DNA of 64,000 nucleotides from Stereocaulon alpinum (lineage: Eukaryota; Ascomycota; Lecanoromycetes; Lecanorales; Stereocaulaceae): positions 372,001 to 436,000 of the forward strand of contig JAEUBA010000004.1 in NCBI GenBank assembly GCA_018257865.1. The letters are read 5' to 3'. Below are positions 48,101 through 57,653 of the stretch, one piece after another. Within the stretch, counting starts at the first letter, position 1. Each line of letters begins with the position of its first letter. The notes below the pieces were generated by a model, which made no database searches, was not told the DNA's origin, and saw only the letters and a list, made by a program, of their open reading frames with translations. The position numbers and the translations under genes were made by a program.

Positions 48101-48508
48101 ATGTAAGTGTAATACCGGGTCTATAACCTCTCTATCCGTCTATGACTCTGACTCCTATAATGTAGGTGCCAGCTCAACACGTACTTCCACTCCGTATGTC
48201 ATTGCGTAGCCACCGAATCGATTACAAGACGTTGTGCCGGCTCCCGAGTTGAGGCCGATGGGCGTACCAGTTGCAGCTTCGGCACGCATTGCACAGAATA
48301 TGAGTACAACGGCAGACCTTTATGTGCGAACCACTATTTGGATACTTACGTTGGTATAAAGGGACACCTAGAGGAGAAAGAGCTTCAAGAAATCCAGAAA
48401 GCAACTGCAGAAGGTAAGCCGATCGAATTCATCATGGCCATACAAGATCGCTATAGCGTGGAAACACGAGAGGGGATCAGGAGATTGGATGCTATGCAAG
48501 CTGTTTGA
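48101..48508 (+). CDS. small cysteine-rich protein; start codon split by an intron
   Basis: Model: join(48101..48102, 48166..48508), giving 114 residues. The coding exon has no ATG of its own at its head. The bases AT at 48101-48102, followed by a perfect GTAAGT donor and a TGTAG acceptor 63 bp later, recreate ATG. The product then reads MCQLNTYFHSVCHC. This start matches the neighbouring paralogue at 49264, which has an intact ATG and reads MCNIKAQVFSKC. Seven of its eight cysteines lie in the first 70 residues (positions 2, 12, 14, 24, 38, 44 and a C-A-N-H site). The C-terminal 45 residues are charged and helical (EEKELQEIQKATAEG). There is no signal peptide, so it is not a typical secreted effector. 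Function is unknown. Confidence 0.65.
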
Positions 48509-49263
48509 TTAGACGGAAATGTTGACACGAGAGAGGAGAGGCAGGCAGTTGTCGCCTAATGTTAGTAGATGCTGATTCAATGACAAAGTCAGAAGAGCGA
48601 GGGATGGCATGTTCGTTGCTCAACTGGCTGAGAATCCTTATTGTTTGTCGTTCAAGATGCTTGGAACATGCACCAATCGTGTCTTTAGAAGAGTAAGCAG
48701 TGTATCAATCATTCCTTAGCATGCCTCGAACCTGCGTTATTCATGATCCAAAAGCAAGGTGCAAACCCGGGTATGCTGCTCAGATTATACAGCGGTCTTA
48801 ACGTTCGTCATTGACTCGCCTTGGGGAATGCATCATTTCCCACCTTGAGAAAGGAAGCACTGGACGCATTTATCGCCCAACATGCTCTAATGGGCGCTTA
48901 CTCACAAAGGCATAAGAGCAAGGACTGCACTTTTGTTGCTCAACTTGCCAATGCACTGGCTAGCCATTCAACCTCCCTAAACACTGTGCAGCTTTTGCGT
49001 GGAATGAGCAGGCCTTTTCTTACCCGTCACCCACAATGCCGTGGAAAAGGCTTTGGAATACTGTATTGTGGCCCTGCGTTGTGCAAACGACAAAGAAAAC
49101 CCGAAAGACAAAGCCTTCTTCGTCCCCATAACGCCATTGTTTTCCTAAGAAAGGGAGGACAACACTATACTCACAGAAAGCATCGCCTTGGTATGGACTT
49201 TCTCTCATTCATGCAGTATCAATCTTCCAACTGAGCAGATGATCAACAACACCGACACCAACA
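48509..49263. other. intergenic region between the two small paralogues
   Basis: Likely promoter and 5' UTR of the second paralogue. A 137-codon frame at 48821-49234 begins with TTG and has no motif. The sequence just before 49264 (gtatgg... to ...ctgag) could include a UTR intron. Confidence 0.45.
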
Positions 49264-49617
49264 ATGTGCAACATCAAAGCTCAGGTGTTCTCGAAGTGTG
49301 AACACCTGTACCAGTACCTGCTCATTGAACGCTGTGAAAATTTCAACTGGTATGAGCCGTGCGAACCTTGGGATGGCAATTCGATGGAGAAGGTGCTCGT
49401 CGATGAGCGACTATACTGTCAGAAGTGCTACCATGAGATGAGGCAAAAGTTAATTGAGGCTCACACACTGGTGGGCACTCATGTCGTCACAGGAGCGCGG
49501 AAAGTAGGCTTGTCCGAGGCTGAAGTCGCTTGCATTCAGACTGAGTTGCAGAAGAAGCTTCGAGATGCCTTGCATAACTTAAATCAGCAGTGCCTGGGGA
49601 ACAGTCAGCAACGATAG
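49264..49617 (+). CDS. small cysteine-rich protein, paralogue of the 48101 gene
   Basis: Intronless, 117 residues from ATG. It aligns at the N-terminus with the 48101 gene product: residues M1, C2, S10, C12, R23 and C24 are identical, and both have a later L-[YC]-C-x2-[CH]-[YH] site. Here that site is YCQKCYHEM. Cysteine pairs suggest metal binding or disulphides; absence of a signal peptide favours an intracellular zinc-binding protein. The C-terminal half is helical (SEAEVACIQTELQKKL). No family is recognised. The pair presumably arose by tandem duplication followed by strong divergence. Confidence 0.65.
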   Translation: MCNIKAQVFSKCEHLYQYLLIERCENFNWYEPCEPWDGNSMEKVLVDERLYCQKCYHEMRQKLIEAHTLVGTHVVTGARKVGLSEAEVACIQTELQKKLRDALHNLNQQCLGNSQQR

Positions 49618-50843
49618 AGTAGGGTAAATTGCCCCGTCAATGATATGTATAAGCTTATCTATAACGGTGCTGTTCGCTTCCTACCCCTTGACGAGTAGAC
49701 GCTTCGTTGATGTACTTGGGCTGTCGATCCTCAAATCAGTGGCTGCATACTGCCACCCCAGAGACGTTTTGCAGGACAAGAGCTTTGGCTCCAGAATACT
49801 ACGTTCATGAACTCTGGACACGTGTACCCTGATAATATGCCTTTCCTCTCTTACGAATGCAAAAGCCTGTGAATCTCCTGTCCCTACCAAGCCCCCATAG
49901 AAAACTCTTTCCTTTCTTGCCATAGAGAAATTTCGGTATGTTCCACGTAAGGCCGCTGTTATCTGTTCGATTACACCTAAAGGTCTGACCTCCAAGTTCC
50001 CAGTAATGGTCTAATAGAACCTGCAGACCATCATGAGGATAACGTAGGAGATTTCCATCACCTGGCTGCTGTAATCGTTCTTCAACGCGCAGGCTTTTCA
50101 TACGTTATAGCCGTAGTTGTTTTCATTGTAGCTTACACCACGCTTAGACGTCTCTCCTTCGAAAGTAACAATGGTTACAAAGACAAAGCTTTTGCGTCAA
50201 AGCGGCCTAGCAAAGCATATCACGTAACCAAGGATCGCAGGATCCCGCCTGGAATGGACCTTGTAGATAAAGTCTCTAGAGATCTGTTTTGGTCCTTTGC
50301 ATGGCTAGTCTTTTAAGGGATCTGGCCTGCCACATGCCTTTTGGCCAAAATGGGCTTCTTGGCCTTGGTATTCTCCCTTGGCGCTTGTACCATTTGACTT
50401 CTGTTTCCTTTCATTCCTGGACCTATTCACTGGCTTTTGGATCTCCCTTTTTCGCAGATGGCCGTGCGGCGATACAGTTTAGCTTGGAATTAATTTCGGA
50501 GCACCTGGGCTTTGACCTCGTAGTTGGAAAGGTACTGTATGGTCATGGCGCCTTCGAAGTTCAGAACCCCTGATAATCTGTGGGAGCGCTAGAATATTGC
50601 TCGAGCGAGCATGACTCCGCACGAGCAGGATGCGGAGTACGTTCACTGCGTTGTAGCTCTGCACCCGTGGGTATAATCAAGAAGCTCGATATCACAAACT
50701 TGTCGCCTGAGAAAAGTCTTTGCACCTTCGTAAGCAAAACGTTTCGTCGGAGTAGTTGCTAGCTGGCTATGGCGGCTAGAAGTGCACCTCGCAAAATAAG
50801 CTATGGGCTTCCGCCAGGTAAAATGATACATAGCAGCAAAGCA
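49618..50843. other. intergenic region
   Basis: No supported gene. Minus-strand frames of about 100 codons at 49681-50101 overlap each other in two phases and have no recognisable motif. Confidence 0.45.
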
Positions 50844-50850
50844 AAAAAAG
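50844..50850 (-). terminator. Pol III terminator of tRNA-Glu
   Basis: Seven consecutive T on the minus strand, ten bases after the acceptor 3' end of the tRNA gene; a standard RNA polymerase III stop. Confidence 0.8.
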
Positions 50851-50860
50851 ATGATATGTT

Positions 50861-51001
50861 CCGAACCGGGGAATCGAACCCTATTTCTGTTAATAGGGGG
50901 TTCAGATATCATGTTTGAGGGTAATCTCTTACCCGGCCATCCGCGAACTAAATCCCTCGACGATGAGAGGCGGATATCCTAACCACTAGACCAGTTCGGA
51001 T
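50861..51001 (-). tRNA. tRNA-Glu(CTC) with anticodon-loop intron and a T-arm insertion
   Basis: Read on the minus strand: acceptor TCCGAAC (51001-50995) pairs perfectly with GTTCGGA at the 3' end. The D arm is GTCTAGTGGTTAGGAT, overlapping box A TGGTCTAGTGG. The anticodon stem TCCGC pairs with GCGGA, and the loop CT-CTC-A gives anticodon CTC (Glu). An 18-nt intron follows A37 (50964-50947) and contains GAG, complementary to the anticodon, as in ordinary fungal pre-tRNAs. A second insertion of 52 nt (50933-50882) interrupts the T stem. With both removed, the T arm is CGGGG-TTCGATT-CCCCG, completing a 71-nt cloverleaf with no mismatched stem. Box B (GGTTCGATTCC) is intact in the 3' part and a T7 terminator follows. 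Whether it is functional or a well-preserved pseudogene is open. Confidence 0.88.
50882..50933 (-). other. 52-nt insertion (candidate noncanonical intron) in the T stem of tRNA-Glu
   Basis: On the minus strand the insertion starts GTAAGAG and ends AAATAG. Because GGG occurs at both junctions, the ends can slide by up to three bases without changing the joined product. Two perfect hairpins frame it. One is GGGTAA-GAGA-TTACCC, using the last exon G bases. The other is CCCTATT-AACAGA-AATAGGG, using the first exon G bases of the 3' part. It also contains TATTAAC, resembling a branch site. Confidence 0.8.
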
Positions 51002-52581
51002 AGAACAACTGTTGGCAGTTGTTTGGTCGATGGGCAGAAGCGTCTTATCTAAAAATATATTCCACATTAAAGATGCCTTTCCTACATTTGCCCCCTTTCG
51101 ATTCCCATCCTGCACCGCACTCTGTGACGCTACGTGACCACGAACCTAGAGGGTGATCCTTTGCTTGGTTCCTTACATGTCTGGATACAATGGCTCGACA
51201 ACAGCGTATTTGTAGCTACGAGGCATCATTCAATATCCAACATGCAGCCTAATCGCTTTGCCGTTAATTCCTCTAGTTTAAAGTTGGCTGTTCAACCTGT
51301 CTCGACGTGGGAGGACGTTATGATTTCTTGGGTTGACTTTGAGAGAGCAAGATTGGCTGGTGTGATGCTAAGATTACCATGTATGCGACAGGAGCAAAAG
51401 AATACTAGTGTTCGGTAATTACGAAGTGAACCATTTCCGTATACAAGGTACATCATTTTGATATAAGCTAGATGAGGTCTTAGTCGTCAAATCTATTCGC
51501 AATGTTCATTCCAAAATTCTATTTGATGCGGATATGATCCTTTGACGCGCGTCGGCTTCACCGCCTTCGGAGCAGTAATAGGAGGTTGAAGATGAGCTAT
51601 CATCTATATATTTGGTCTGTGTGATCGGGAGCCTGCCTTCCAACGTTGCCGTACTAAAAACCTCCTAAGCTGCAATCGCGCTATTACTTTCTCCTCCTGA
51701 GCAGAGATTGCCCCAGCTTTAGTCGTCCTAAGCCAACACCAATCTTTTCTCCTGTCCTTTTGAGTGGAACTTTCTGTTTTCTTGCTCCCTCAAAGCACCA
51801 AAGCTTTCGCTTTACTCTGCTGTAGAGCACACATCTCTTTGGTCCCTGCTCCTTACGAGTCATACAAAGGTCGATTTCGTTCCTCTTCCGGGCCTTCTCC
51901 GGTCTCAATGACCACAACGTCCACTCTTTCCTACTCTAAGACATTCCATCAACCTGCACGCCTAATGATTCTGTATATGTCATATTGAGCTAAAGTAGAA
52001 TATCCGAGAAGAACATGAACTCCTAAACGATTGGTTTTCGGCAGAATCCTCTATGATGTACATAGACATTTATATAGCGCAAAGAATGACGATGAAGAGA
52101 GCGTTCAGTACTGAAGCAGTACTTAAGATGGTAGCGATTGATGCCACCTTGTTGCCAGAACAGCGCGAAAGAAGCAAGTTTGTCACACAAAAGGAGTCGA
52201 AGGCAAGAAACATCTATTCGGAATGGATAAGAAGTGGAGAAGACGTGTGGTCAACAGGTGTAGATTGAGGAGCATTCCCGGTCGTATAGAAGCACGACAA
52301 GCCGTGTTACGGGCCCTGAGTGCTCTACGTTCATATGCAGCTTAGAAAGATACCTGTTCATAGGTGCTGTAAGGGCTGTCTTGGTTGGTCTAGGTCTGTA
52401 TGTGCGTCATTAGTAGATGCTCCCACGTAGCTGCTGGAAGAGCTCGAACCTAAATCGATCAAATCCGCCTGCGGGCGATATGGCATGATTGCCGCAACCG
52501 AGATCTTCGTCCGCAGTGATGTGTGCGGGAACCGGGAGGTTTGCTTGGGCTTGGATGGCCTTTGCGCGAGACTCCCTTCGA
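51002..52581. other. intergenic region
   Basis: About 1.6 kb with short frames only. The right end is the 3' flank of SOF1. No gene, further tRNA or repeat is recognised. Confidence 0.5.
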
Positions 52582-54045
52582 TCATTGTTCCGTTGCCAGC
52601 ACCATCTTCTCCCTTTCACTTCTTCTAGGCACTTGGCCCTTCTTGCTATGTTTCCTCTCATTTTCTCTCCGCCTCTTGATTGACGCCAGCTCCTCGCCCT
52701 TTATCTCTCCGGCTTTCTTCACTTGCTTCGGCACATGTCTATGCCTCTTGATCCTCCTGATCTCAGGCATGTGCTTATACCTTTCTTTCAGAGCGTCATC
52801 GTACTCCATTCTCTGTCGCTGCCGGGCTGACTTGATGCCTTCCCGTTTCGAGGCATTGGCTCGCCAGAGACGAACATTTCCATCGTCTGAACCGGAGAGG
52901 ATATATTGGGCATCAGGGGTGAATCTGCAGGAAAATACGCGCTGCATGCGTTTCGTGTGGTATATGTCTCTGCTGTGCCCTCCGTCGCGGTCCCAAAGGC
53001 GAATTGTACGATCATATGAGGCGCTTACAAGCTCTTCTCCAGTTGGGCTGAATTCGATGTCCATGACTGCCGCGACGTGATCCTTGAGTACGTTCAGCGC
53101 TCTGTTCATCTTCCTCATGTCGAAGATGTAGATGTTGTGATCCTCGTTGGCAACCGCAAAGTTCATTGCTTCCATGGGGTTCCAGGCAATTGCATTTGAA
53201 GCCAGACCCAGTATTGCTTTTGACAAAGGCGACGAGGTTCTGAGATCGTAGAGTATAATGGAACGATCTGTTGCACATGAAGCGAGGATAGACGTTTCGA
53301 TTTGATTGAAATTCAAAGCGTTTATGGTGTCCGTAGATGTAGGCCATTGTAAGGTTTGTAGTGGTATGGTGGAAGTACGAGAGAGATCATAGATGGAGAT
53401 AACGCTTGAGCTAGCAGCGAAGTTGGGAAGAGATCGATGGTGCGAGACGCTGGTGAATGCTGTACTCCCAAGCCATGTGGCTAATGGTGCTGATTTCGAC
53501 GGTGTGTTGTAAGGGTCCCACAGCTTGATGGACCTGTCGCTAGCGCATGATAGAAGCTTCCGATCCCTAGTGAAGCAGAGACCTTTCACTATCCCTTCAT
53601 GAGCAGTGGTATCCCAAATCTGCTCTCGACTGGTCAAGTTCCATACTTTCACTACGCCATCTCCGGAACCAGAGGTGAAGGTCTCCAGTCGCTCAGGGTC
53701 CTTCGCCATAGTATACACTCCATCTACCTAATTGCCAGGTCAGTATTCCTTCCACGCTAAGCCGAATAGATAAATGCCATCAACGTAAACGTACATGTCC
53801 TTTGCCCAAACTCCCAAGGAAGGGAGCTGCGAACATTCGCTCAAGCTTTGTGGCATTGAGGGCTCTGGTGTACTCTCGAGCTCTCTCGAATGGATGTAAA
53901 GCTGGGTCGAGATTCCTGGGTTGACGCGCAACGCTGGATCCAGGCGCCTGAGCCGAAGCCGTGGGGCGAGTGAGTGCCTTGATCTTCTGTCGGTGCTGTC
54001 AGTCAAGAGGATATGGTCTTGTTGGCTGGCGTTTCTACCAACCAT
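52582..54045 (-). CDS. SOF1: U3 snoRNP / small-subunit processome protein Sof1 (DCAF13 family)
   Basis: Model: complement of 52582..53727, 53795..53986 and 54043..54045, giving 446 residues. Exon 2 reads KIKALTRPTAS, then NLDPALHPFERAREYTRALNATK and FLGSLGKGH; a 67-bp intron (GTACGT...ATTAG) leads to VDGVYTMAKD. This matches the known Sof1/DCAF13 start, M-K-I-K-A-L, only if the ATG is a separate 3-nt exon joined over a 56-bp intron (donor GTTGGT, CTGAC branch, ACAG acceptor). Seven WD40-type repeats follow (W-D dipeptides such as IKLWDP, IRLWDR, VRLWRA). The conserved basic Sof1 tail includes M-P-E-I-R-R-I-K-R-H-R-H-V-P-K. It acts in nucleolar 18S rRNA processing. It is divergently arranged with RPN6, about 300 bp away. 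Confidence 0.93.
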
Positions 54046-54342
54046 GGCGATGGAACCACAGAATCACCGAGGAAAGATGAGGAGCATGAATTCACAAGGG
54101 CTAGGCCCAGAATGTCCTGAGAATGGCATGATGCCCGTAGATTAGAAAATTGTAAATGTATTATAATCCTCTTGCGCAGTGGGACTTTTTGGCCAACTTA
54201 AGCCGAACTTCAGCCGATGTGCTAGGCTGTTCGCTAGCGCGACAAAGCTCCCAGGACATCAACATCGTCAGCTCATTTCTTATGAACTCACTGAGAACCT
54301 CATCAAAACCCTCCAATCACCGTCAAACCGAAGCTGTCTGTC
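54046..54342. promoter_or_regulatory. bidirectional promoter region between SOF1 and RPN6
   Basis: The 297 bp between the two divergent start codons must contain both 5' UTRs and core promoters. A TATA-like ATTATAATC lies at about 54158 on the plus strand. I do not find a yeast-type Rpn4 (PACE) site. Confidence 0.55.
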
Positions 54343-55667
54343 ATGGCTCCTCTACCAGAGAATTCAGCGAAGATACAGGAAGCCCAGAAGCTCGGAAAGA
54401 CAAATCCATTGAAAGCTGAGGCCATATATAAGGAAATTCTTTCACAGAAGCCTGGAGGAAGCGAAGCCGCCTTACGAGAATATGAAACTGCTCTGATGGG
54501 ACTTGGAGAATCCTACCGGGATACAAGAAAGTCCAATGAGCTTGCTGAGCTTGTACGGTCTAGTACATCATCACTGGGATCTTTTACAAAAGCAAAGACA
54601 GCCAAGCTAGGTATATCAATTTGTCTATCCTTCTCAGCGGACTTTTCTCATGGTTCATAGTCCGCCAACTACTTGATCTCTTCTCCTCAATACCTAACAC
54701 CGTCGACATCCAGATATCCATCACCAAGTCATGCATAGAATGGGCCATCTCCGAACGCCGCAGTTTCCTCCGTCAAAGTCTCGAAACGCGCCTCGTCTCT
54801 CTCTACATGCAAAAACAATCCTATTATGACGCCCTCACTCTCATCAACGGTCTCCTGAAAGAGCTCAAGCGCTTGGATGACAAGCTCGTTCTTGTCGAAG
54901 TCCAGCTCCTCGAATCAAGAACCTACCACGCACTCGGTAACCAACCAAAGGCACGCGCGGCTCTTACATCTGCGCGAACATCCGCAGCTTCTGTCTATAC
55001 CCCCCCACTGCTCCAAGCTGGTCTTGACATGCAGTCTGGCATGCTTCACGCAGAGGATAAGGACTTCAATACGGCTTTTTCTTACTTCATCGAGGCACTA
55101 GAAGGCTATCATACGCAAGAAGAGACCCAGAAAGCCACATCAGCACTGCAATATATGCTTCTCTGCAAGATCATGTTGAACCTCGTGGACGATGTCAATC
55201 ATCTGATGACAAGCAAGCAAGCGATGAAGTACTCGGGCAAGAATCTGGAAGCGATGAAGGCTGTGGCGCGTGCACATTCCAACCGGAGTCTGGAAGATTA
55301 TGAGAAGGCTCTTTCTAACTACCGATACGAGCTCGGCAGCGATGTCTTCATTCGAAATCATCTGAAGAGGCTATACGACGCCATGCTGGAGCAGAATCTT
55401 ATTAAAGTTATCGAACCGTTTAGCAGAGTGGAAATCGAGCATATCGCTAAGATGGTCGGATTGGACACGCAGCAAGTGGAGAGAAAGCTCTCGCAAATGA
55501 TCCTGGACAAGGTCATCATCGGGGTTCTGGATCAAGGGGCAGGTTGCTTGATTGTGTACGATGAGGCCGAGAGGGATCAGGGGTATGATGCAGCGTTGGA
55601 GACTATTGAGAAGCTGAGTAATGTGGTCGATGTGCTCTATACTAACCAGGCTTCGATGGTGGAGTAG
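54343..55667 (+). CDS. RPN6: 26S proteasome lid subunit Rpn6 (PSMD11)
   Basis: Model: join(54343..54610, 54661..55667), giving 424 residues, the usual family length. The 50-bp intron (GTATAT...CATAG) joins KTAKL to VRQLLDLFSSIP. The N-terminal two thirds are TPR/solenoid-like helices, including the conserved stretches WAISERRSFLRQSLETRL and LLESRTYHALGN-x-P-K-A-R-A-A-L. The C-terminal third is the PCI domain, with IEPFSRVEIEHIAKMVGL and a winged-helix end through KLSQMILDKVIIGVLDQGAG. Rpn6 clamps the lid to the core particle and base of the 26S proteasome. No oddities are seen. Confidence 0.96.
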
Positions 55668-57653
55668 CCAGTGGACCCATAGATATTCTGCATACAATTC
55701 TTGAGCGTGTCCAACCGTTGCTCTCTTCGCCACTGTCCCACAAGCTGCCTCCCTAGGAACTGCACGCCAACTCACCAGGAATAAAGCTGTGGATTGTGCC
55801 TTATTGGAGCTGGATTAATGAGTACTATTTGTACGGATCTTCATGTTGGTTCACACTGAAGGTCGTGAGCTTGGCTTTGAGATGGGAGCAGCCGCCCAAC
55901 TGTCGTGACAGAATGTCACTTCTTGGCTCAAATGGCTCCCACATGACCTGTCGAATAACAAGACGTGGCCCAGCGCGGCGCTCCAGATCCCCTTCGAATT
56001 ACGTTATTGATATGCAGGAGATGTCGAAGGCTGTCGTGACTACCTGACCCCTCATTCCACACTACCTTTGACATACGAAGAGAGAGTCGATCTCGGTCCT
56101 AATTCTTGTCCCTTCTTATTAGATGTTCATATCGTGGCCGCAACCCGCGCTGTCAAGCTGCTCAGTCCACTCTACTCCACTTGCACCATCGGATACGACA
56201 TGTTTTCCAAACAGCAAGTCAATCAGCTGTTTGGAGCGCATAAATTGTGACGAGGACTTCAAGCCTAGGAGGCGTCTCATTAGTGAGTGGGATTTAACAT
56301 AGCTGCATTTCGTTCGTTGGGCTCCGAGTTTCAAGTGTACAGAAATACGAGACTTCCGTTCTGCAAGAGGTAAAAGGTTTATTATGGATGACTCAAGCGA
56401 CAGGACTCTCCTGGGCCGTTTCGGCTTGGGTACAATGACGGTTGGCTCACCAGTTGTGCTATTTGCTTGAAATTCCTTCGAATACTACCTTACGTTAGGT
56501 TTCGATGGCAAACAATCGGATTGTACTTGTAGGGTATAGCAAGTCCTACCTTACTGTAAAGTGAGTACGGACAATGCGATTGGCTTTCATATGACCCCAT
56601 AACAACGTCGATGGTGTACCTTAGCAGTAACTGCAATAAGGTACTCTATTCTTTTTAGGATAGCGTGCCAAGCCGTCATGGACCCTTGCCCAACAGGAAC
56701 AGAATTTCCCGGCATACGCCACAGGAACGTGCGCGTGAGGCCTCTCTGGGAGAACAAACACCACTTCAATCGCCCGAACTCTGTAGACAAGATTGAATGC
56801 CGCCTGCTCTATGTCCGTACGGGTTTGCACTCGATGATGGGTGTGGAACAGTATCTTGCTATGACTGCGGCGCGGAAGTAGTTACTGTGGCGCAGTTTGA
56901 GTTCCAGTAGGGCGCGATAAGGATGGGGGGACAATATGCATAATATGCATGCAATCTTTACTTGCGTAAGGTACCTACTGCAAAACACGGCCGTTGCAAA
57001 GTGCGGCTACCTTACCTTACTGTTCGGGGTCCATATCGACGATGCATGCGGAAGTGACGACTTGATTGGCCCTCAATGAATGGAATAGGTGCCGCAATTT
57101 GTTACGTAGGGGGTGACGATGGTGGGTAGTCTGCAATCTTTTAACTAAGGGTAGTGTGGGTAGTGTTGGTAGTGTTGGTAGTGTTGAGATACCGGTTTGT
57201 TCAACAAGAGCTACGTAGAACTACCGCATCCTTTCAGGGCCACCAAATAACTTCCCTGCCTCTCCACCTTCCTCCGCTTCCGACAAATCACGATCCTCAT
57301 CATCAAAGCTTCCGGTCTCTGAAGGCGCCATCGAACCTTAAGAAAAGGTCAATCAATACCCACTCTCCCACTTTCCCTGCGCCACAGGAAGCTTTCTATA
57401 CGCTTGCCCCACCTGTTAAATCAACACATTGCTCAAATTTCTTGTCGCCTGTACAAATCTCGACACTTACTCAGACACAATCCTGTAACACAATTTCGTC
57501 ACCAAAACCAATCTCTCGGTTCGTCATCCTTCCTTGCCAGATCCACATCTTCCAGCTCCCCACATCTCACAATCTTCAACTTCTACAAAGCCATTACGAC
57601 TAACAGCTACTCACCACCCTCTCAGACATCCAAAACCCACTACAATACATACA
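55668..57653. other. intergenic region upstream of the CAP20-like gene
   Basis: About 2 kb without a supported gene. A short GTAGTGTTG repeat lies at about 57150-57186. The last 400 bases are C- and T-rich on the plus strand, typical of a strongly expressed fungal 5' UTR, and end in ACATACAATG. Confidence 0.55.
57150..57186 (+). repeat. short GTAGTGTTG tandem repeat
   Basis: About four imperfect 9-bp units of GTAGTGT[TG]G. Confidence 0.75.

Noticed and set aside
48821..49234. 137-codon plus-strand frame before the second cysteine-rich gene
   Set aside because: It begins with TTG, has no motif and lies where the 5' UTR of the 49264 gene is expected.
49681..50101. Two overlapping minus-strand frames near the tRNA gene
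   Set aside because: They overlap in different phases, have no recognised motif and no convincing splice junction.
50882..50933. Explaining the tRNA insertion as a long variable arm, as in class II tRNAs
   Set aside because: tRNA-Glu is class I, and the insert lies inside the T stem rather than between the anticodon stem and the T stem; its removal alone restores five perfect T-stem pairs.
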